From: Kitasatospora sp. DSM 101779
GTDB taxonomy: Bacteria > Actinomycetota > Actinomycetes > Streptomycetales > Streptomycetaceae
DNA: 64,000 nt
Assembly: GCF_025655475.1 (NCBI RefSeq)
Contig: NZ_JAHTIK010000001.1
Coordinates: 1-64,000 of the forward strand
Direction: 5' to 3'
This document shows, in pieces, positions 47,003-55,794 of the stretch; position 1 is the stretch's first letter; every line of letters starts with the position of its first letter. Below the pieces are notes generated by a model. That model was not told the origin of the DNA, made no database searches, and saw only the letters and a list, made by a program, of their open reading frames with translations. The position numbers and the translations under genes were made by a program.

Positions 47003-48249
47003 GCCGCCACCTTGGACCGTTCGACCAGGACGCCGTTTTCGAAGTGCGCGCCCGCGCGAACCAGCGGCACCAGGTGGGCGCCGGTGATCGCGCGCCATCG
47101 GGCCTGGGCGGACTCGACGAGCTTGAACACCATCGCCAGGGCCGCAGCCGGGCTGCCCGCGCCTCGGGTGACCTTGGTGCGGAGTTTGACCGTGGAGAAG
47201 GTCGACTCGATGGGGTTCGTGGTCCGCAGGTGGATCCAGTGCTCGGCCGGGAAGTCGTAGAACGCGAGCAGTTCCTCCCGATCGTCGGTGATCTTCGCGA
47301 CCGCCTTGGGGAACTTGGCGCCATAGGCGCGCGCGAAGGCCTCGATCGCCTGCTCGGCGTGGCCACGGTCCTCGGCGTTGTAGATCTCCTGCATCGCCTT
47401 CGTCGCGCCGGGCTGTGCGGACTTGGGCAGGCAGTTCGTGACGTTGCGGGTTTTGTGAACCCAACACCTTTGGTGCCGTGCGCCTGGGAACACCTCGGCG
47501 AGCGCCCGCCACAGGCCCATGGCGCCGTCCCCGACCACCAGCTCGGGGTCGCGCATCCCGCGGCGGCGGCAGTCACGCAGCAGGTCGGCCCACGACTCGG
47601 TGCTCTCGCGTAGGCCCTCGGCGAGCGCGATGAGCTCCTTGGTGCCGTCCAGGCGAACGCCGAGCAGGACCAGAACGCACGAGTGGGCCTGGCCGAGGCG
47701 GACCTTGGGGTGCACTCCGTCGGCCCACACGTAGACGTAGTCCCGGTCGGACAGGCCCCGGGTCTGGAAGGCGGCGTGGTCGTCGCTCCACTGCTTGGTC
47801 AGCCGGGTCACGGTGGCCGGCGACAGGCCGGCGGTGCCGCCGAGGAACTGCTCGAGAGCCGGCGCGAAGTCCCCGGACGACAGGACGTGCAGGTAAAGCA
47901 GCGGCAGCACCTCGGAGATCTTCGGCGACTTGCGGCACCACGGCGCCAGAATCTTCGAGGAGAACCGCTTGCGCTCGCCGGTCGTCTCGTCCACGCGCCG
48001 GTCGTTGATCCGCGGTGCCCCGACCTCGACCGGCCCGGCCGCGGTGACCACCGACCGCGGCCGGTGGTGGCCGTTGCGGACCACCAGGCGCCGCCCGTAC
48101 TCGTCCCTTTCCGGGGCCAACTCGGCTATGTACTGATTGACTTCCCCCTCCAGCGCGGCAGCCAGCATGCGGCGGGCGCCCTCGCGGACGATCTCGTCGA
48201 TCAGGGAGCCGGACTCCGTCGAACCATTGGCATTCACTACGCTGAGCAC
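46999..48249 (-). CDS. IS256-family (mutator type) transposase
   Basis: The 416-residue protein shows the IS256/Mutator signature: EGARRMLAAALEGEVNQYIA at the start, KILAPWCRKSPKISEVLPLL, a first Asp region YVYVWADGVHPKVRLGQAHS, a second Asp in LVVGDGAMGLWRAL, the C-x2-H type motif HQRCWVHKTRNV, and the catalytic Glu in RTTNPIESTFSTVKLRT. Length and motifs are complete, so it may be active. Confidence 0.93.
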   Translation of the reverse strand: MLSVVNANGSTESGSLIDEIVREGARRMLAAALEGEVNQYIAELAPERDEYGRRLVVRNGHHRPRSVVTAAGPVEVGAPRINDRRVDETTGERKRFSSKILAPWCRKSPKISEVLPLLYLHVLSSGDFAPALEQFLGGTAGLSPATVTRLTKQWSDDHAAFQTRGLSDRDYVYVWADGVHPKVRLGQAHSCVLVLLGVRLDGTKELIALAEGLRESTESWADLLRDCRRRGMRDPELVVGDGAMGLWRALAEVFPGARHQRCWVHKTRNVTNCLPKSAQPGATKAMQEIYNAEDRGHAEQAIEAFARAYGAKFPKAVAKITDDREELLAFYDFPAEHWIHLRTTNPIESTFSTVKLRTKVTRGAGSPAAALAMVFKLVESAQARWRAITGAHLVPLVRAGAHFENGVLVERSKVAA

Positions 48250-48371
48250 GGGCGTGCCTCCCCGACCCGCGCTACAACGCGGGCCTACTCGGTGACCATC
48301 AACGGATCATCCGGGAAGGTACGCCCTCCGCGTCCCGCCCGGGGCTGATCCACAGGTCTTGAGCATTGCTC

Positions 48372-48496
48372 GATCGGAGGCGTCCTTGGGCTCGTCGAGC
48401 ACACGGTAGTCGGAGGGAGATCGTGCCGGCCAGCGGTCCGCTGACCCGCGTCTGGTCCGCCATGGACTGGCGCGACCAGTGCGCGGGTCGTACCAG
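48372..48496. other. Short spacer between the IS256 element and the lipoprotein gene
   Basis: Only 125 bases; no gene or clear terminator is recognised. Confidence 0.3.
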
Positions 48497-49423
48497 TCAG
48501 CCGGTTCGCGTCCACCCGGTCGGGTAGCCGTTGTTGATGAGTAGCAGGTTCTGCCCCGAGGAGTCGGTACTCCAGGTGTAGGTGAAGTGCACCTGGCATC
48601 CTGAGGCAGTGCCGTCGGTGATGAAGGTCACCACGTGATCGCCGGGGAACGCCAGCTTGCCGCGGTCGGTGCACGGGCTCTTGCCACCAAGTCCCAGGAA
48701 TACGTGCTGGGAGTATGATCCATCCGCGTTGATCGTCATGTCTTCACCCCCGCTGTACTGGTTGTGCCAGCTTCCGATCAGGGCCGGGGGAACCGCCGAG
48801 GTCGGGGCTGCGGGCGTCGCCGGTGCGGTCGGGATGCTGGATGGTGGCAGATTCGTGAGCCCGTGCTGGTAGGACAGCTTCGAGCCCATGTGGCTGAGCT
48901 GCAGTATGCCGTTCGCACAGTCCAGGGACATGGGGCCGTTGTCCCAGATGGGCTGTGGCCTTGCATCGGCTCTTCCGTCCCAGCCAGTGGTCAGGGTGCC
49001 CGTGCCTTGGGTGCCCGAGAAGGTGATGGTGTTTCCGTAGACCGTGTAGGCGAAGTTGGCCTGTCCATCGCTGACCTCGGTGAACACGTGCCCAGCATCC
49101 GTGCCGCGGAAAATCTCGGCCACGTCGCGTACGTAGCCGGTGCCGCTGTCCAGTAGGGCCAGGGTCTCGTCGCCCGAGACGTAGTGCACCGTCACACTGC
49201 TGCCGTCGGTGAAATTGACGGGATAAGTCTGATCATGGATGTGCCACTCCCCGATGTAGCAGGGAGTGGCCGCCGGCTCGGCTGCCGGGGTGGTCGCGTC
49301 CGGGCTGGAGCCACCGCTGGTCATGACTTCCCCGGGGGGCGGCGAGCCGCCGGCGCTACCGCAGCCGGCGAGCAGTATGCCGAGGCACGCCACCGCTGAA
49401 ACCGTACGAAATCTGGTGCTCAT
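48497..49423 (-). CDS. Exported lipoprotein with two lipocalin-like halves
   Basis: The 308-residue protein has a lipoprotein signal peptide (RFRTVSAVACLGILLAGC, Cys about 21) and a good ribosome binding site (GGGAG before ATG 49423). A Ser/Pro/Thr linker is followed by two beta-rich halves. Each starts with a GxWH motif (YIGEWHIHDQTY near 57 and LIGSWHNQYSGG near 215), separated by a Pro/Ala/Thr linker. The two-times-repeated W-containing start suggests two related small beta-barrels. Function is unknown; an extracellular binding role is likely. Confidence 0.75.
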   Translation of the reverse strand: MSTRFRTVSAVACLGILLAGCGSAGGSPPPGEVMTSGGSSPDATTPAAEPAATPCYIGEWHIHDQTYPVNFTDGSSVTVHYVSGDETLALLDSGTGYVRDVAEIFRGTDAGHVFTEVSDGQANFAYTVYGNTITFSGTQGTGTLTTGWDGRADARPQPIWDNGPMSLDCANGILQLSHMGSKLSYQHGLTNLPPSSIPTAPATPAAPTSAVPPALIGSWHNQYSGGEDMTINADGSYSQHVFLGLGGKSPCTDRGKLAFPGDHVVTFITDGTASGCQVHFTYTWSTDSSGQNLLLINNGYPTGWTRTG

Positions 49424-49814
49424 CGCTGTGATCTCCCTTGGCCGGGCCGGCCTTCCGCTGAAGGGGTTCCACGGACAGCGGCGCCGGGACAGCGGAAGGT
49501 ACCCTGCAGCCGGACTGAGAATCTCTGCCGCCGCACTGAGAATCCCCGGTTTCGCGTGGAGAGGTCTGGCAGGAGGCGGAGATGGTCAGCCATAGAGCGA
49601 CCGCCATCTTGAAGTTGCTGGTGAGGGTGGTTGCGTGACAGCCCTCCCGGATTCCCGGTCACGCGACCAACTGCCGAGAGCGCTCCGAGGCACGGCCAGC
49701 ACGCGCACCGGATTTACCCGCCCCCAGCGCACACCGAAAGCGCGCTGAGTTGATGACCAGCAACCTCAAGATGGCGAAGAAGGTCGGGAATGAGGTGGCC
49801 CGGGTGAGCGGCTG
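49424..49814. other. Intergenic region, no gene seen
   Basis: About 390 bases hold the promoter of the lipoprotein gene and the downstream region of the two-repeat gene. No convincing gene is present. Confidence 0.4.
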
Positions 49815-50930
49815 TCAGCCGTGTTCTTCCCAGCCGGCTGTACAGAACCTGGCCTCGCTGATCACGGCGTCGCCGGCCCGGGTGGCACGCACATACATGT
49901 TGAGTTCGTCCGGTCCCAGGTCGCCCGCGCAGTTGAGGCGCAGGCCGATCTCGTCGATCTCCGCCAGCTGCAGCAGGGCCGCGTCGATGGCGGAGCCCTG
50001 CCGGCCGATGAGGTCGATGCCGTGGAAGGCGACCTGCGGCCCGGTGCGTCCGTGCACGGTCACCGCAGCGAGGGTTGGGACATCGCCCCAGTAGTGGGCG
50101 CTCACCCCGGCGTGGTCGAAGCGGTCCTCCTCCAGGCACCATTGCCGGGGCCCGCGGCCCACCGTCCAGGGCAGGCGGCCGCGCCGCGCGGCCGGCACCT
50201 CGCCGCCCAGTGCGGCGGACACCTGCTCCGGTCCCATCCCGAACCTGAGCGGCCCGACGCCCTCCAGCGGCGTCCACTCCCAGATCGGCCGCTCGAAGTC
50301 CAACACCACCGGCCACACACCCGGATTGCGGTCCTCGTCCCGGACGCCCCGCCGCCGGACGACCGGCTCGGCGGCCCGCGGATCGTCCGCCAGCTCCGCG
50401 GCAACCAGCAGCGCATCGGTGACCATGCGATCCCGGCGCTGCGCCCATCCCTCGGGCGTGCGCCCCAGCTCCTGCACTGTGCCCAGGGACACGCCCCATG
50501 CCGCAACCTCCGGATCACCGTCTCCGTTCGTCCGCACCGCCACCCGCTGCCCGCCGGCGAGGCGAAGGACGTCCGCACGGACCTCGGACGGCACCCGGCC
50601 GATCAGCTCCACGTCCCCGGCGCGCACCTGCGGCCCGCCCAGGCCCCCGACCGCCACCGCCACCAGCCGCCCGTCCTGCCCGTAGAACGCGGCCACGCCC
50701 TCCTCCAGGTACTCCTGCCAGCCCATGCGGACAACGGGTTCACCCCAGCCGTGCACCGTCGAAACGTCCGGCCGTTCCCTCCCCAGGGCGTCCTCGACCT
50801 CGGAGGCACTCATCCCGAACCGCAACGGCCCCACCCCCACCAGCGGATCGAGCACCCACTGCAGCCGCTCCCCCGGCTCCTTCAGCCACCAGCCCCCCAC
50901 AACCCCCTCGGCTCGCCCACCCGGCCGCAT
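49815..50930 (-). CDS. Uncharacterised protein with two tandem VGPLRFGM repeats
   Basis: The 371-residue protein is an internal duplication. The first unit has LDPLVGVGPLRFGMSASEVE near residue 30 and the second WEWTPLEGVGPLRFGMGPEQ near 220. In each the motif is followed by a helix, a beta-rich stretch and HG(W/I)DLIGR-like or VELIGRVPSE elements. There is no signal peptide or membrane helix. I do not recognise a named family; the acidic small-domain pattern is seen in immunity-like or DUF proteins of Streptomyces. A 5'-deleted copy lies at 15826-16402. ATG 50930 lacks a clear ribosome binding site. Confidence 0.72.
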   Translation of the reverse strand: MRPGGRAEGVVGGWWLKEPGERLQWVLDPLVGVGPLRFGMSASEVEDALGRERPDVSTVHGWGEPVVRMGWQEYLEEGVAAFYGQDGRLVAVAVGGLGGPQVRAGDVELIGRVPSEVRADVLRLAGGQRVAVRTNGDGDPEVAAWGVSLGTVQELGRTPEGWAQRRDRMVTDALLVAAELADDPRAAEPVVRRRGVRDEDRNPGVWPVVLDFERPIWEWTPLEGVGPLRFGMGPEQVSAALGGEVPAARRGRLPWTVGRGPRQWCLEEDRFDHAGVSAHYWGDVPTLAAVTVHGRTGPQVAFHGIDLIGRQGSAIDAALLQLAEIDEIGLRLNCAGDLGPDELNMYVRATRAGDAVISEARFCTAGWEEHG

Positions 50931-51452
50931 CCGCCGGTGATCTTGCGCGCGAGACTAGCCAGCACCTCCGACAAGCGCGGCCCGGAGGCGAGGCTGGGCA
51001 AGGTGCTGGGCGGCCTGCAGACAGTGCACGGCCGCGGCAACCGGCCCCGCGCTCACCCTGTCCGGTCGGCCCCGATCCCTGGGCCCGGCACGAGGATGAG
51101 AGGATCGGATCAGCTCCCGGGGTTTCCATTGCCTGCCCGGGAGCCACCCTCGTCCGCGGCCCCGACGCACCATCAGCACGCTTCCCCGCACAGCCGAGCA
51201 CAGACGGCCGGGCCCCCGTGCAGCAGGGGGCGGCCGGTCTTCGCAGCCGGCCGCCCCGAGGATTCGGCCGCACGGACCCGCGGAGGGTTCGAGCGCCCGG
51301 GTGCGGGCCGGACGCCGAGCCGCGGGCCGCAGCCGGATGTCGCCCGTGGGGGTGGCAGGGCGGCGCCCGGTTCAACGAGCGGCACCCGGCCGAGGACACC
51401 CAGCCTCGCCGGGATGCTGCAACCGGTGAACAGCGGGGCGCCGAGTCAGAGG
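49815..51452. repeat. Long copy of a duplicated block (matches 15826-16843)
   Basis: Both copies are in the same orientation, about 34 kb apart and roughly 95 percent or more identical over the shared parts. The copy here contains about 600 extra bases (roughly 50395-50998), so the shorter copy is a deletion derivative. Direct repeats of this size could recombine to delete or circularise the DNA between them. Confidence 0.75.
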
Positions 51453-51695
51453 CGCGGGCTCGTCGAACAGCCCGGCGCCGCCGCACACGCCGGTCTCGGG
51501 GAGGGTGAGTTCGACGCGGGCGGCGGCCTCCGCGTCGCCGGCGAGGTGGGCGGCGACCGAGCAGACCTGCTCGTAGCCGGTCATGGCGAGGAACGTCGGC
51601 GCGCGGCCGTAGGACTTCATGCCGTCCAGGAACACGTCGCTCTCCGGGTGGGCGAGCTCGGCCGCGCCGTGCGGGTAGACGGTGCCGCAGGAGTG
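51372..51695 (-). pseudogene. C-terminal part of a split arsenic-cluster-type flavoprotein
   Basis: Reading down from the CTAG at 51696, the frame gives HSCGTVYPHGAAELAHPESD, then VFLDGMKSYGRAPTFLAMTG, YEQVCSVAAHLAGDAEAAA and ELTLPETGVCGGAGLF. This is the C-terminal end of the FAD-dependent oxidoreductases found in Streptomyces arsenic clusters (ArsO-like, from memory). The sequence before HSCGT lies 5 kb away at 56719, ending in LAPLIDPN. Three mobile elements fill the gap. The 3' end merges into the duplicated block. Confidence 0.7.
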
Positions 51696-52023
51696 CTAGT
51701 ACTCCAGCTGTAGTTCTTGATCACTGTTGCGGAGCGACCTGTCGTTGCCGCCGCCCGTCGCCGATCATGGGTGGCCTCATCCGTGCCGCTGCGCCGGGCG
51801 GACTGGAAGGCCGAGCTCATGGCTTCGAGCATCGTCTCCAGTACACCGAGTGTCTGCGGACTGGTACGAGCGCACTCTGGTTCGGTTGCGGGAGCTCCTT
51901 CAGGACCAGGGGCTTGACCCTGAGGCGACGGTCGTCGTTGGCCTCTTGCAGGAGGGCCCCGATCACGAGGATGGCCAAGTCTCCGGCGACGGCAGGGTCT
52001 ACAGGTCCAGCCTCTTCTATTGA

Positions 52024-52455
52024 TCAGAAACGGCTCGGGTTCTCATCAACATGAGGGGTCTTCACCGGGGTCGCCTGATCCGCCTCGATGGTCCTGGCCG
52101 CCTCGGCTGCTTCCCGGAAGGTGACGACCGCCTCGCCGTTCTCCCGCGCCCATGCGGTGAGCATCCTGATGGGCTCCTCCAGGGTTCGCCCGAGATCGGT
52201 CAGGCCGTACTCCACGCGCGGCGGCGCCTCGGCGTACGCGTGCCGCTCGACGAGCCCGTTGGCTTGGAGCCGGCGCAACGTCTGGGTCAGTACCTTGCGC
52301 GAAATGCCACCGCTCAGCTCGACCAGCTCGCCGTGGCGCAACGGGCCGTCGGTCAGCGCGAAGAGCGTGACCATGGACCACTTGCTGGCGATGATCTCCA
52401 TGGCCAGGAGAGCGGGACAGTCGGCGAGGAAGGCGATTCCGGGTCGCAGGCTCAT
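52024..52455 (-). CDS. HxlR-family transcriptional regulator
   Basis: The 143-residue protein (ATG 52455) has the HxlR winged helix: CPALLAMEIIASKWSMVTLF, LRHGELVELSGGISRKVLTQ, TLRRLQANGLVERHAYAEAP and PRVEYGLTDLGRTLEEPI. It lacks the reactive Cys pair of some redox-sensing members but has one Cys near residue 13, as in many HxlR proteins. It is divergent from the DoxX gene with an inverted repeat between them, the classic arrangement for regulating DoxX or quinone-stress genes. Confidence 0.9.
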   Translation of the reverse strand: MSLRPGIAFLADCPALLAMEIIASKWSMVTLFALTDGPLRHGELVELSGGISRKVLTQTLRRLQANGLVERHAYAEAPPRVEYGLTDLGRTLEEPIRMLTAWARENGEAVVTFREAAEAARTIEADQATPVKTPHVDENPSRF

Positions 52456-52466
52456 GCCCCGAAGGT

Positions 52467-52478
52467 TACCTGGAGGTA
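52467..52478. promoter_or_regulatory. Inverted repeat, likely HxlR operator
   Basis: TACCT-GG-AGGTA is a perfect inverted repeat that extends imperfectly to GGTTACCTGGAGGTACC. It sits 11 bases upstream of the HxlR start and 70 bases upstream of the DoxX start, where binding would repress both promoters. Confidence 0.55.
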
Positions 52479-52551
52479 CCTGTTGGCCGCCTATCGTCGT
52501 CGAGGTGCGCACGCCCCCTTACTCGCATCTCGCACGATTGAGGTTTCAGCC

Positions 52552-52902
52552 ATGTTCGTCTCCCTTGCCGTCGTCACCGTGTTCATGTCGGCGCTTCTCC
52601 TGGTATCGGCCGGGGCCAAGTCTCTGCGGACGCGGCACATCACCGAGCAGATGTCCACCCTCGGAGTGCCGCAGAGCATGATGGCTTTCCTGATCGGCGC
52701 TCAGATCGCGGGCGCGGCCGGTGTGATCGCCGGACTCTGGTGGGGACCCGTCGGAATCGCCGCCGCGATCGGCCTGACGCTCTATTTCGCTGGGGCGGTC
52801 GCCTTCCACCTGCGCGTCGGCGACCGCAAGGGCGCGTCTCCGGCGGTGGTCCTCACTATGGCCTCCGTCGCCCTGATCGTGCTGCGTGCTGCCACCCTCT
52901 GA
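52552..52902 (+). CDS. DoxX-family membrane protein
   Basis: The 116-residue protein has four hydrophobic segments (SLAVVTVFMSALLLVSAG, MMAFLIGAQIAGAAGVIAGL, GIAAAIGLTLYFAGAVAFH, SPAVVLTMASVALIVLRA) and the sequence AGAKSLRTRHITEQMSTLGV typical of the DoxX/DUF-type four-helix family. Such proteins are linked to redox or thiol stress in actinobacteria. It is paired with the divergent HxlR regulator. Confidence 0.85.
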   Translation: MFVSLAVVTVFMSALLLVSAGAKSLRTRHITEQMSTLGVPQSMMAFLIGAQIAGAAGVIAGLWWGPVGIAAAIGLTLYFAGAVAFHLRVGDRKGASPAVVLTMASVALIVLRAATL

Positions 52903-52990
52903 CAGCGGACAGCCGGTCTGACGCTGGCCTTGATCGTGCTGAGTGAGGTTGGTCGCCGATGAGGACGGCCACCGTTGATCATCGTGAGTC

Positions 52991-54313
52991 GTGTCGACAA
53001 ACGAAGATCAGCCGGTGGCCGTGGGCCACAGCGTAGATCCTGCTCGGTGGCAATCGGTATTCGAGGGCCTGATGGGCAAGGTGGCGGGCCGGTTCGCCCG
53101 GGTAAAACCCCGCCGCCGAGCATGGGCGTTCGTGCTGGGGCTGCTCGCGGACCTGCCAAGGAAGAACTGCTGGACGATCGCCAAGCACGCCGGTAACGCC
53201 AGCCCGGCCGGCATGCAGCACCTGCTCAGCCGGGCCCGCTGGGATGCCGACCGAGTGCGTGACGACATACGGGACTTCGTAGTCGAGCACCTCGGCGACG
53301 AGGACGCCGTAATGGTCGTCGACGAGACCGGGGACCTGAAGAAGGGCACCGCGAGCGTCAGGGTCCAGCGCCAGTACACCGGAACCGCGGGCCGGATCGA
53401 GAACTCCCAGGTCGCCGTCTACCTCGTCTACGCGAGTGCGGCCGGGCACGCCGCCATCGACCGCCGCCTCTACATCCCACGGTCCTGGACCCAGGACCCG
53501 CAGCGGTGCCGCTCGGTCGGCATCCCCGACGACCTGAGGTTCGCGACCAAGCCCGCCCTGGCCACCGAGATGATCGCCCAGGCCCTGGACGCCGGAGTCC
53601 GGGCCAGGTGGGTCACCGGTGATGAGGTCTACGGCGGCGACCCGCACCTGAGCGCCGACCTGGAACAGCGTCAGATCGGCTACGTCCTGGCCATCTCGTG
53701 CAAACGGCCCGTCCCCACCAACGCGGGCATCCTCCCGGCTGGCGTGCTGGCCCACGGCCTGCCGAAGAAAGCCTGGCAGCGGCTGTCGGCGGGAGCCGGA
53801 GCCAAGGGCCACCGCTTCTATGACTGGGCCCAGGTCGAGATCACCAGCCCGAGCGGCACCTCGGGGCATCGGTGGCTGCTCGTGCGACGCAACCGACGCA
53901 CCGGCGAACTCGCCTACTACCGCTGCTACTCACCCCGCCCCGTCCCCCTGGCCGCACTGGTCAAGGTGGCCGGCCGCCGCTGGACAGTCGAGGAGACCTT
54001 CCAAGCCGCGAAGAGCCTGGCCGGACTGGACGAGCACCAAGTCCGCTGCTGGGTCTCCTGGCACCGCTGGACCACCCTGGCCATGCTCGCGCACGCTTTC
54101 CTCGCCGTCACAGCAGCCATCGAACGGGCCACGACCACCACGACCCCCGAGCTCAGCCCGCTGACCTGCAACGAGATCCGAAGACTGTTCGCAGCCCTGC
54201 TCGCACCGGCCCGCGACCTCGCCCACCGCCTGCACTGGTCCGCATGGCGCCGCCAGCACCAAGCACGCTCGCGCACCAGCAACTACAAGCGACAAGCCAC
54301 CCAACAACCATGA
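52991..54313 (+). CDS. IS701-family transposase
   Basis: The 440-residue protein starts at GTG 52991. It has VAGRFARVKPRRRAWAFVLG, LLADLPRKNCWTIAKHAGNA, the DDE region VMVVDETGDLKKGTASVRVQ, RQYTGTAGRIENSQVAVYLV, WVTGDEVYGGDPHLSADLEQ, and the catalytic Glu in WTVEETFQAAKSLAGLDEHQ. All are standard for IS701-type transposases. It ends close to the right inverted repeat and appears complete. Confidence 0.93.
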   Translation: MSTNEDQPVAVGHSVDPARWQSVFEGLMGKVAGRFARVKPRRRAWAFVLGLLADLPRKNCWTIAKHAGNASPAGMQHLLSRARWDADRVRDDIRDFVVEHLGDEDAVMVVDETGDLKKGTASVRVQRQYTGTAGRIENSQVAVYLVYASAAGHAAIDRRLYIPRSWTQDPQRCRSVGIPDDLRFATKPALATEMIAQALDAGVRARWVTGDEVYGGDPHLSADLEQRQIGYVLAISCKRPVPTNAGILPAGVLAHGLPKKAWQRLSAGAGAKGHRFYDWAQVEITSPSGTSGHRWLLVRRNRRTGELAYYRCYSPRPVPLAALVKVAGRRWTVEETFQAAKSLAGLDEHQVRCWVSWHRWTTLAMLAHAFLAVTAAIERATTTTTPELSPLTCNEIRRLFAALLAPARDLAHRLHWSAWRRQHQARSRTSNYKRQATQQP

Positions 54314-54341
54314 AGATCACGATCTACAGCCGGAGTACTAG

Positions 54342-55437
54342 GGCTCGTATCGGGTTGTGATCAATATGCGGGTTTCGCCCTCGTGGTCGCGCCCGATCCG
54401 ATAGATCATGCTGTGTGACGCGAGTGCAACTGACTGACGCCGAATGGGAGTTCATCGGGCCGTACCTGCCGATCGGTGAGTACGGCCCGTCCCCCGAGCG
54501 GCTGCGCCGGCAGTTCGAGGGCGTGATCTGGCGGTTTCGGACGGGCGGCCAGTGGCGGGAGATGCCGAGCGAGTTCGGGGCCTGGTCGACGGTCCACAAC
54601 CGCTTCCGGCAGTGGAGGGACGCCGGGGTCTTCGAGGCCCTGCTGGAGGGCGCGATCGCGGAGGCCGCCAAGCGGGGCGAGGTGGACTTGTCGCTGGTCA
54701 GCGTGGATTCCACCACCGTCCGGGCCCACCACGACGCCGCCGGGATGCACCTCGACCCCGACACGCTCGCCGACCTGGAGAAGGCGGCCGAGGAGGCGGA
54801 GAAGGCCCGGCAAAAGGGGGCGGCCCGAAGGAACAAGACGGGCAGGACACCGCAGACGACCCGGGACGGGACGAGCGGCGACGTGTCCGACGCAGACGCA
54901 AGATCCGCCTGAAGGCAGCCCTGCTCGGACGGTCCAGAGGCGGGCAGACCAGCAAAGTCCACATCGCCGGCGAGCGCAAGTGTCGCCCGCTGGCATTCGT
55001 CCTGAGCGAGGGGCAGGCCGCCGACAGTCCGCAGTTCATCCCCGTGCTGGCGAAGGTCCGGGTTCGCGGGCCCGTCGGCCGCCCCCGCACCCGGCCCGAC
55101 GCGGTCGCCGGCGACAAGGCGTACTCGTCCCGCGGCAACCGTGCTCACCTGCGCGAACGGCACATCAAGGCCGTCATCCCGGAGAAGCGGGACCAGGCCG
55201 CCCATCGAAAGAAGAAGGGCAGCAGGGGCGGCCGGCCCGTTGCCCACGACGCCGAGCTCTACAAGGAGCGGAACACCGTCGAGCGCCTGATCAACAGGCT
55301 GAAGGCCTGGCGGGGCATCGCCACCCGGTTCGACAAGACACCCGAGAGCTACCTCGCCGGCCTCCACCTCCGTGCATCGATGATCTGGATCAAGAGCCTC
55401 ACCAAGACCACCCCTTGATCACGACCAAATACGCTCC
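54342..55437 (+). mobile_element. IS5-family element, copy 2 (1096 bp)
   Basis: It has the same length, ends and orientation as the element at 27357-28452 and differs at only a few bases (for example CCGTCCCCC for CCGTACCCC near 54487). It is flanked by CTAG at 54338-54341 and 55438-55441. Its left CTAG is also the right border of the IS701-like element, so it inserted exactly at that element's outer edge. Confidence 0.9.
54415..55418 (+). CDS. IS5-family transposase, two overlapping frames (copy 2)
   Basis: It has the same two-frame structure as the gene at 27430-28433: LTDAEWEFIGPYLP and SVDSTTVRAHHDAAG in the first frame (to 54912), and RGGQTSKVHIAG and ERLINRLKAWRGIATRFDK in the second. 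The identical frame break in both copies supports programmed frameshifting or expansion from one already shifted source. Confidence 0.82.
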
Positions 55438-55479
55438 CTAGGCGTGTTGTGAAAATGATCGAGCTCGCCGCCTGGCAGC

Positions 55480-55767
55480 TCACAACCCGCGAATGGCTTC
55501 GGCCAGGTCAGGGCCGTAGGAAGCCCAGCAGATGACTGAGCCGTCGGGGTCGAGCTGCCCCATGAACCAGTCTTCACCAACCCTTGCAAGGCACATGTCA
55601 TAGCCATGGAAGGCAATGATGACGTCGGGCTGGAGGACGCCATAGTCGGCGAAGCCGTGCTGTTCGACGACGACGAGTCGTTCAAGCGAGAGCAGATCTG
55701 CTTTGGCGTCATCCGATGCGGAGCGGACCTGCTCGATCGTCCATCCGTCGGGAAGAAGTGAGTTCAC
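55480..55767 (-). CDS. Hypothetical small protein inside the IS5-family element
   Basis: The 95-residue protein reads LLPDGWTIEQVRSASDDAKA, LLSLERLVVVEQHGFADYGV, FHGYDMCLARVGEDWFMGQL and SYGPDLAEAIRGL. It is a compact alpha-beta pattern with alternating hydrophobic strands (VICWASYG) and looks like a real protein. I do not recognise it. Codon use is less extreme in GC than its neighbours (TTC, GAA, GAT codons occur), which hints at recent arrival. The gene starts just 30 bases after the transposase stop. Confidence 0.65.
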   Translation of the reverse strand: MNSLLPDGWTIEQVRSASDDAKADLLSLERLVVVEQHGFADYGVLQPDVIIAFHGYDMCLARVGEDWFMGQLDPDGSVICWASYGPDLAEAIRGL

Positions 55768-55794
55768 TGCCGCATGGTCGCAACGAACGGTGTC

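Larger units (their letters stand above)
46585..48371 (-). mobile_element. IS256-family element (about 1.79 kb)
   Basis: The ends are imperfect inverted repeats: GAGCAATAGTCAAGAGTTGT at 46585 and GAGCAATGCTCAAGACCTGT read inward from 48371. Between them lie the transposase and, downstream of it, a small HEAT-like accessory gene. An 8- or 9-base target duplication could not be recognised. Confidence 0.7.
51700..54337 (+). mobile_element. IS701-like element carrying an HxlR-DoxX gene pair (about 2.64 kb)
   Basis: CTAG borders the element at 51696-51699 and 54338-54341. The terminal sequences are inverted repeats: TACTCCAGCTGTAGTTCTTG at the left and TACTCCGGCTGTAGATCGTG read inward from the right. 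About 21 of 24 positions pair. The interior holds an HxlR regulator, a DoxX-family gene and the transposase. Usual IS701 elements are near 1.5 kb, so the extra genes would be passengers. Alternatively the left end is a remnant of a second element and the two genes are host DNA caught between. Confidence 0.55.

Noticed and set aside
49821..51713. A 630-codon plus-strand frame
   Set aside because: It is antisense to the two-repeat protein and the flavoprotein fragment, with no start signal or domain.
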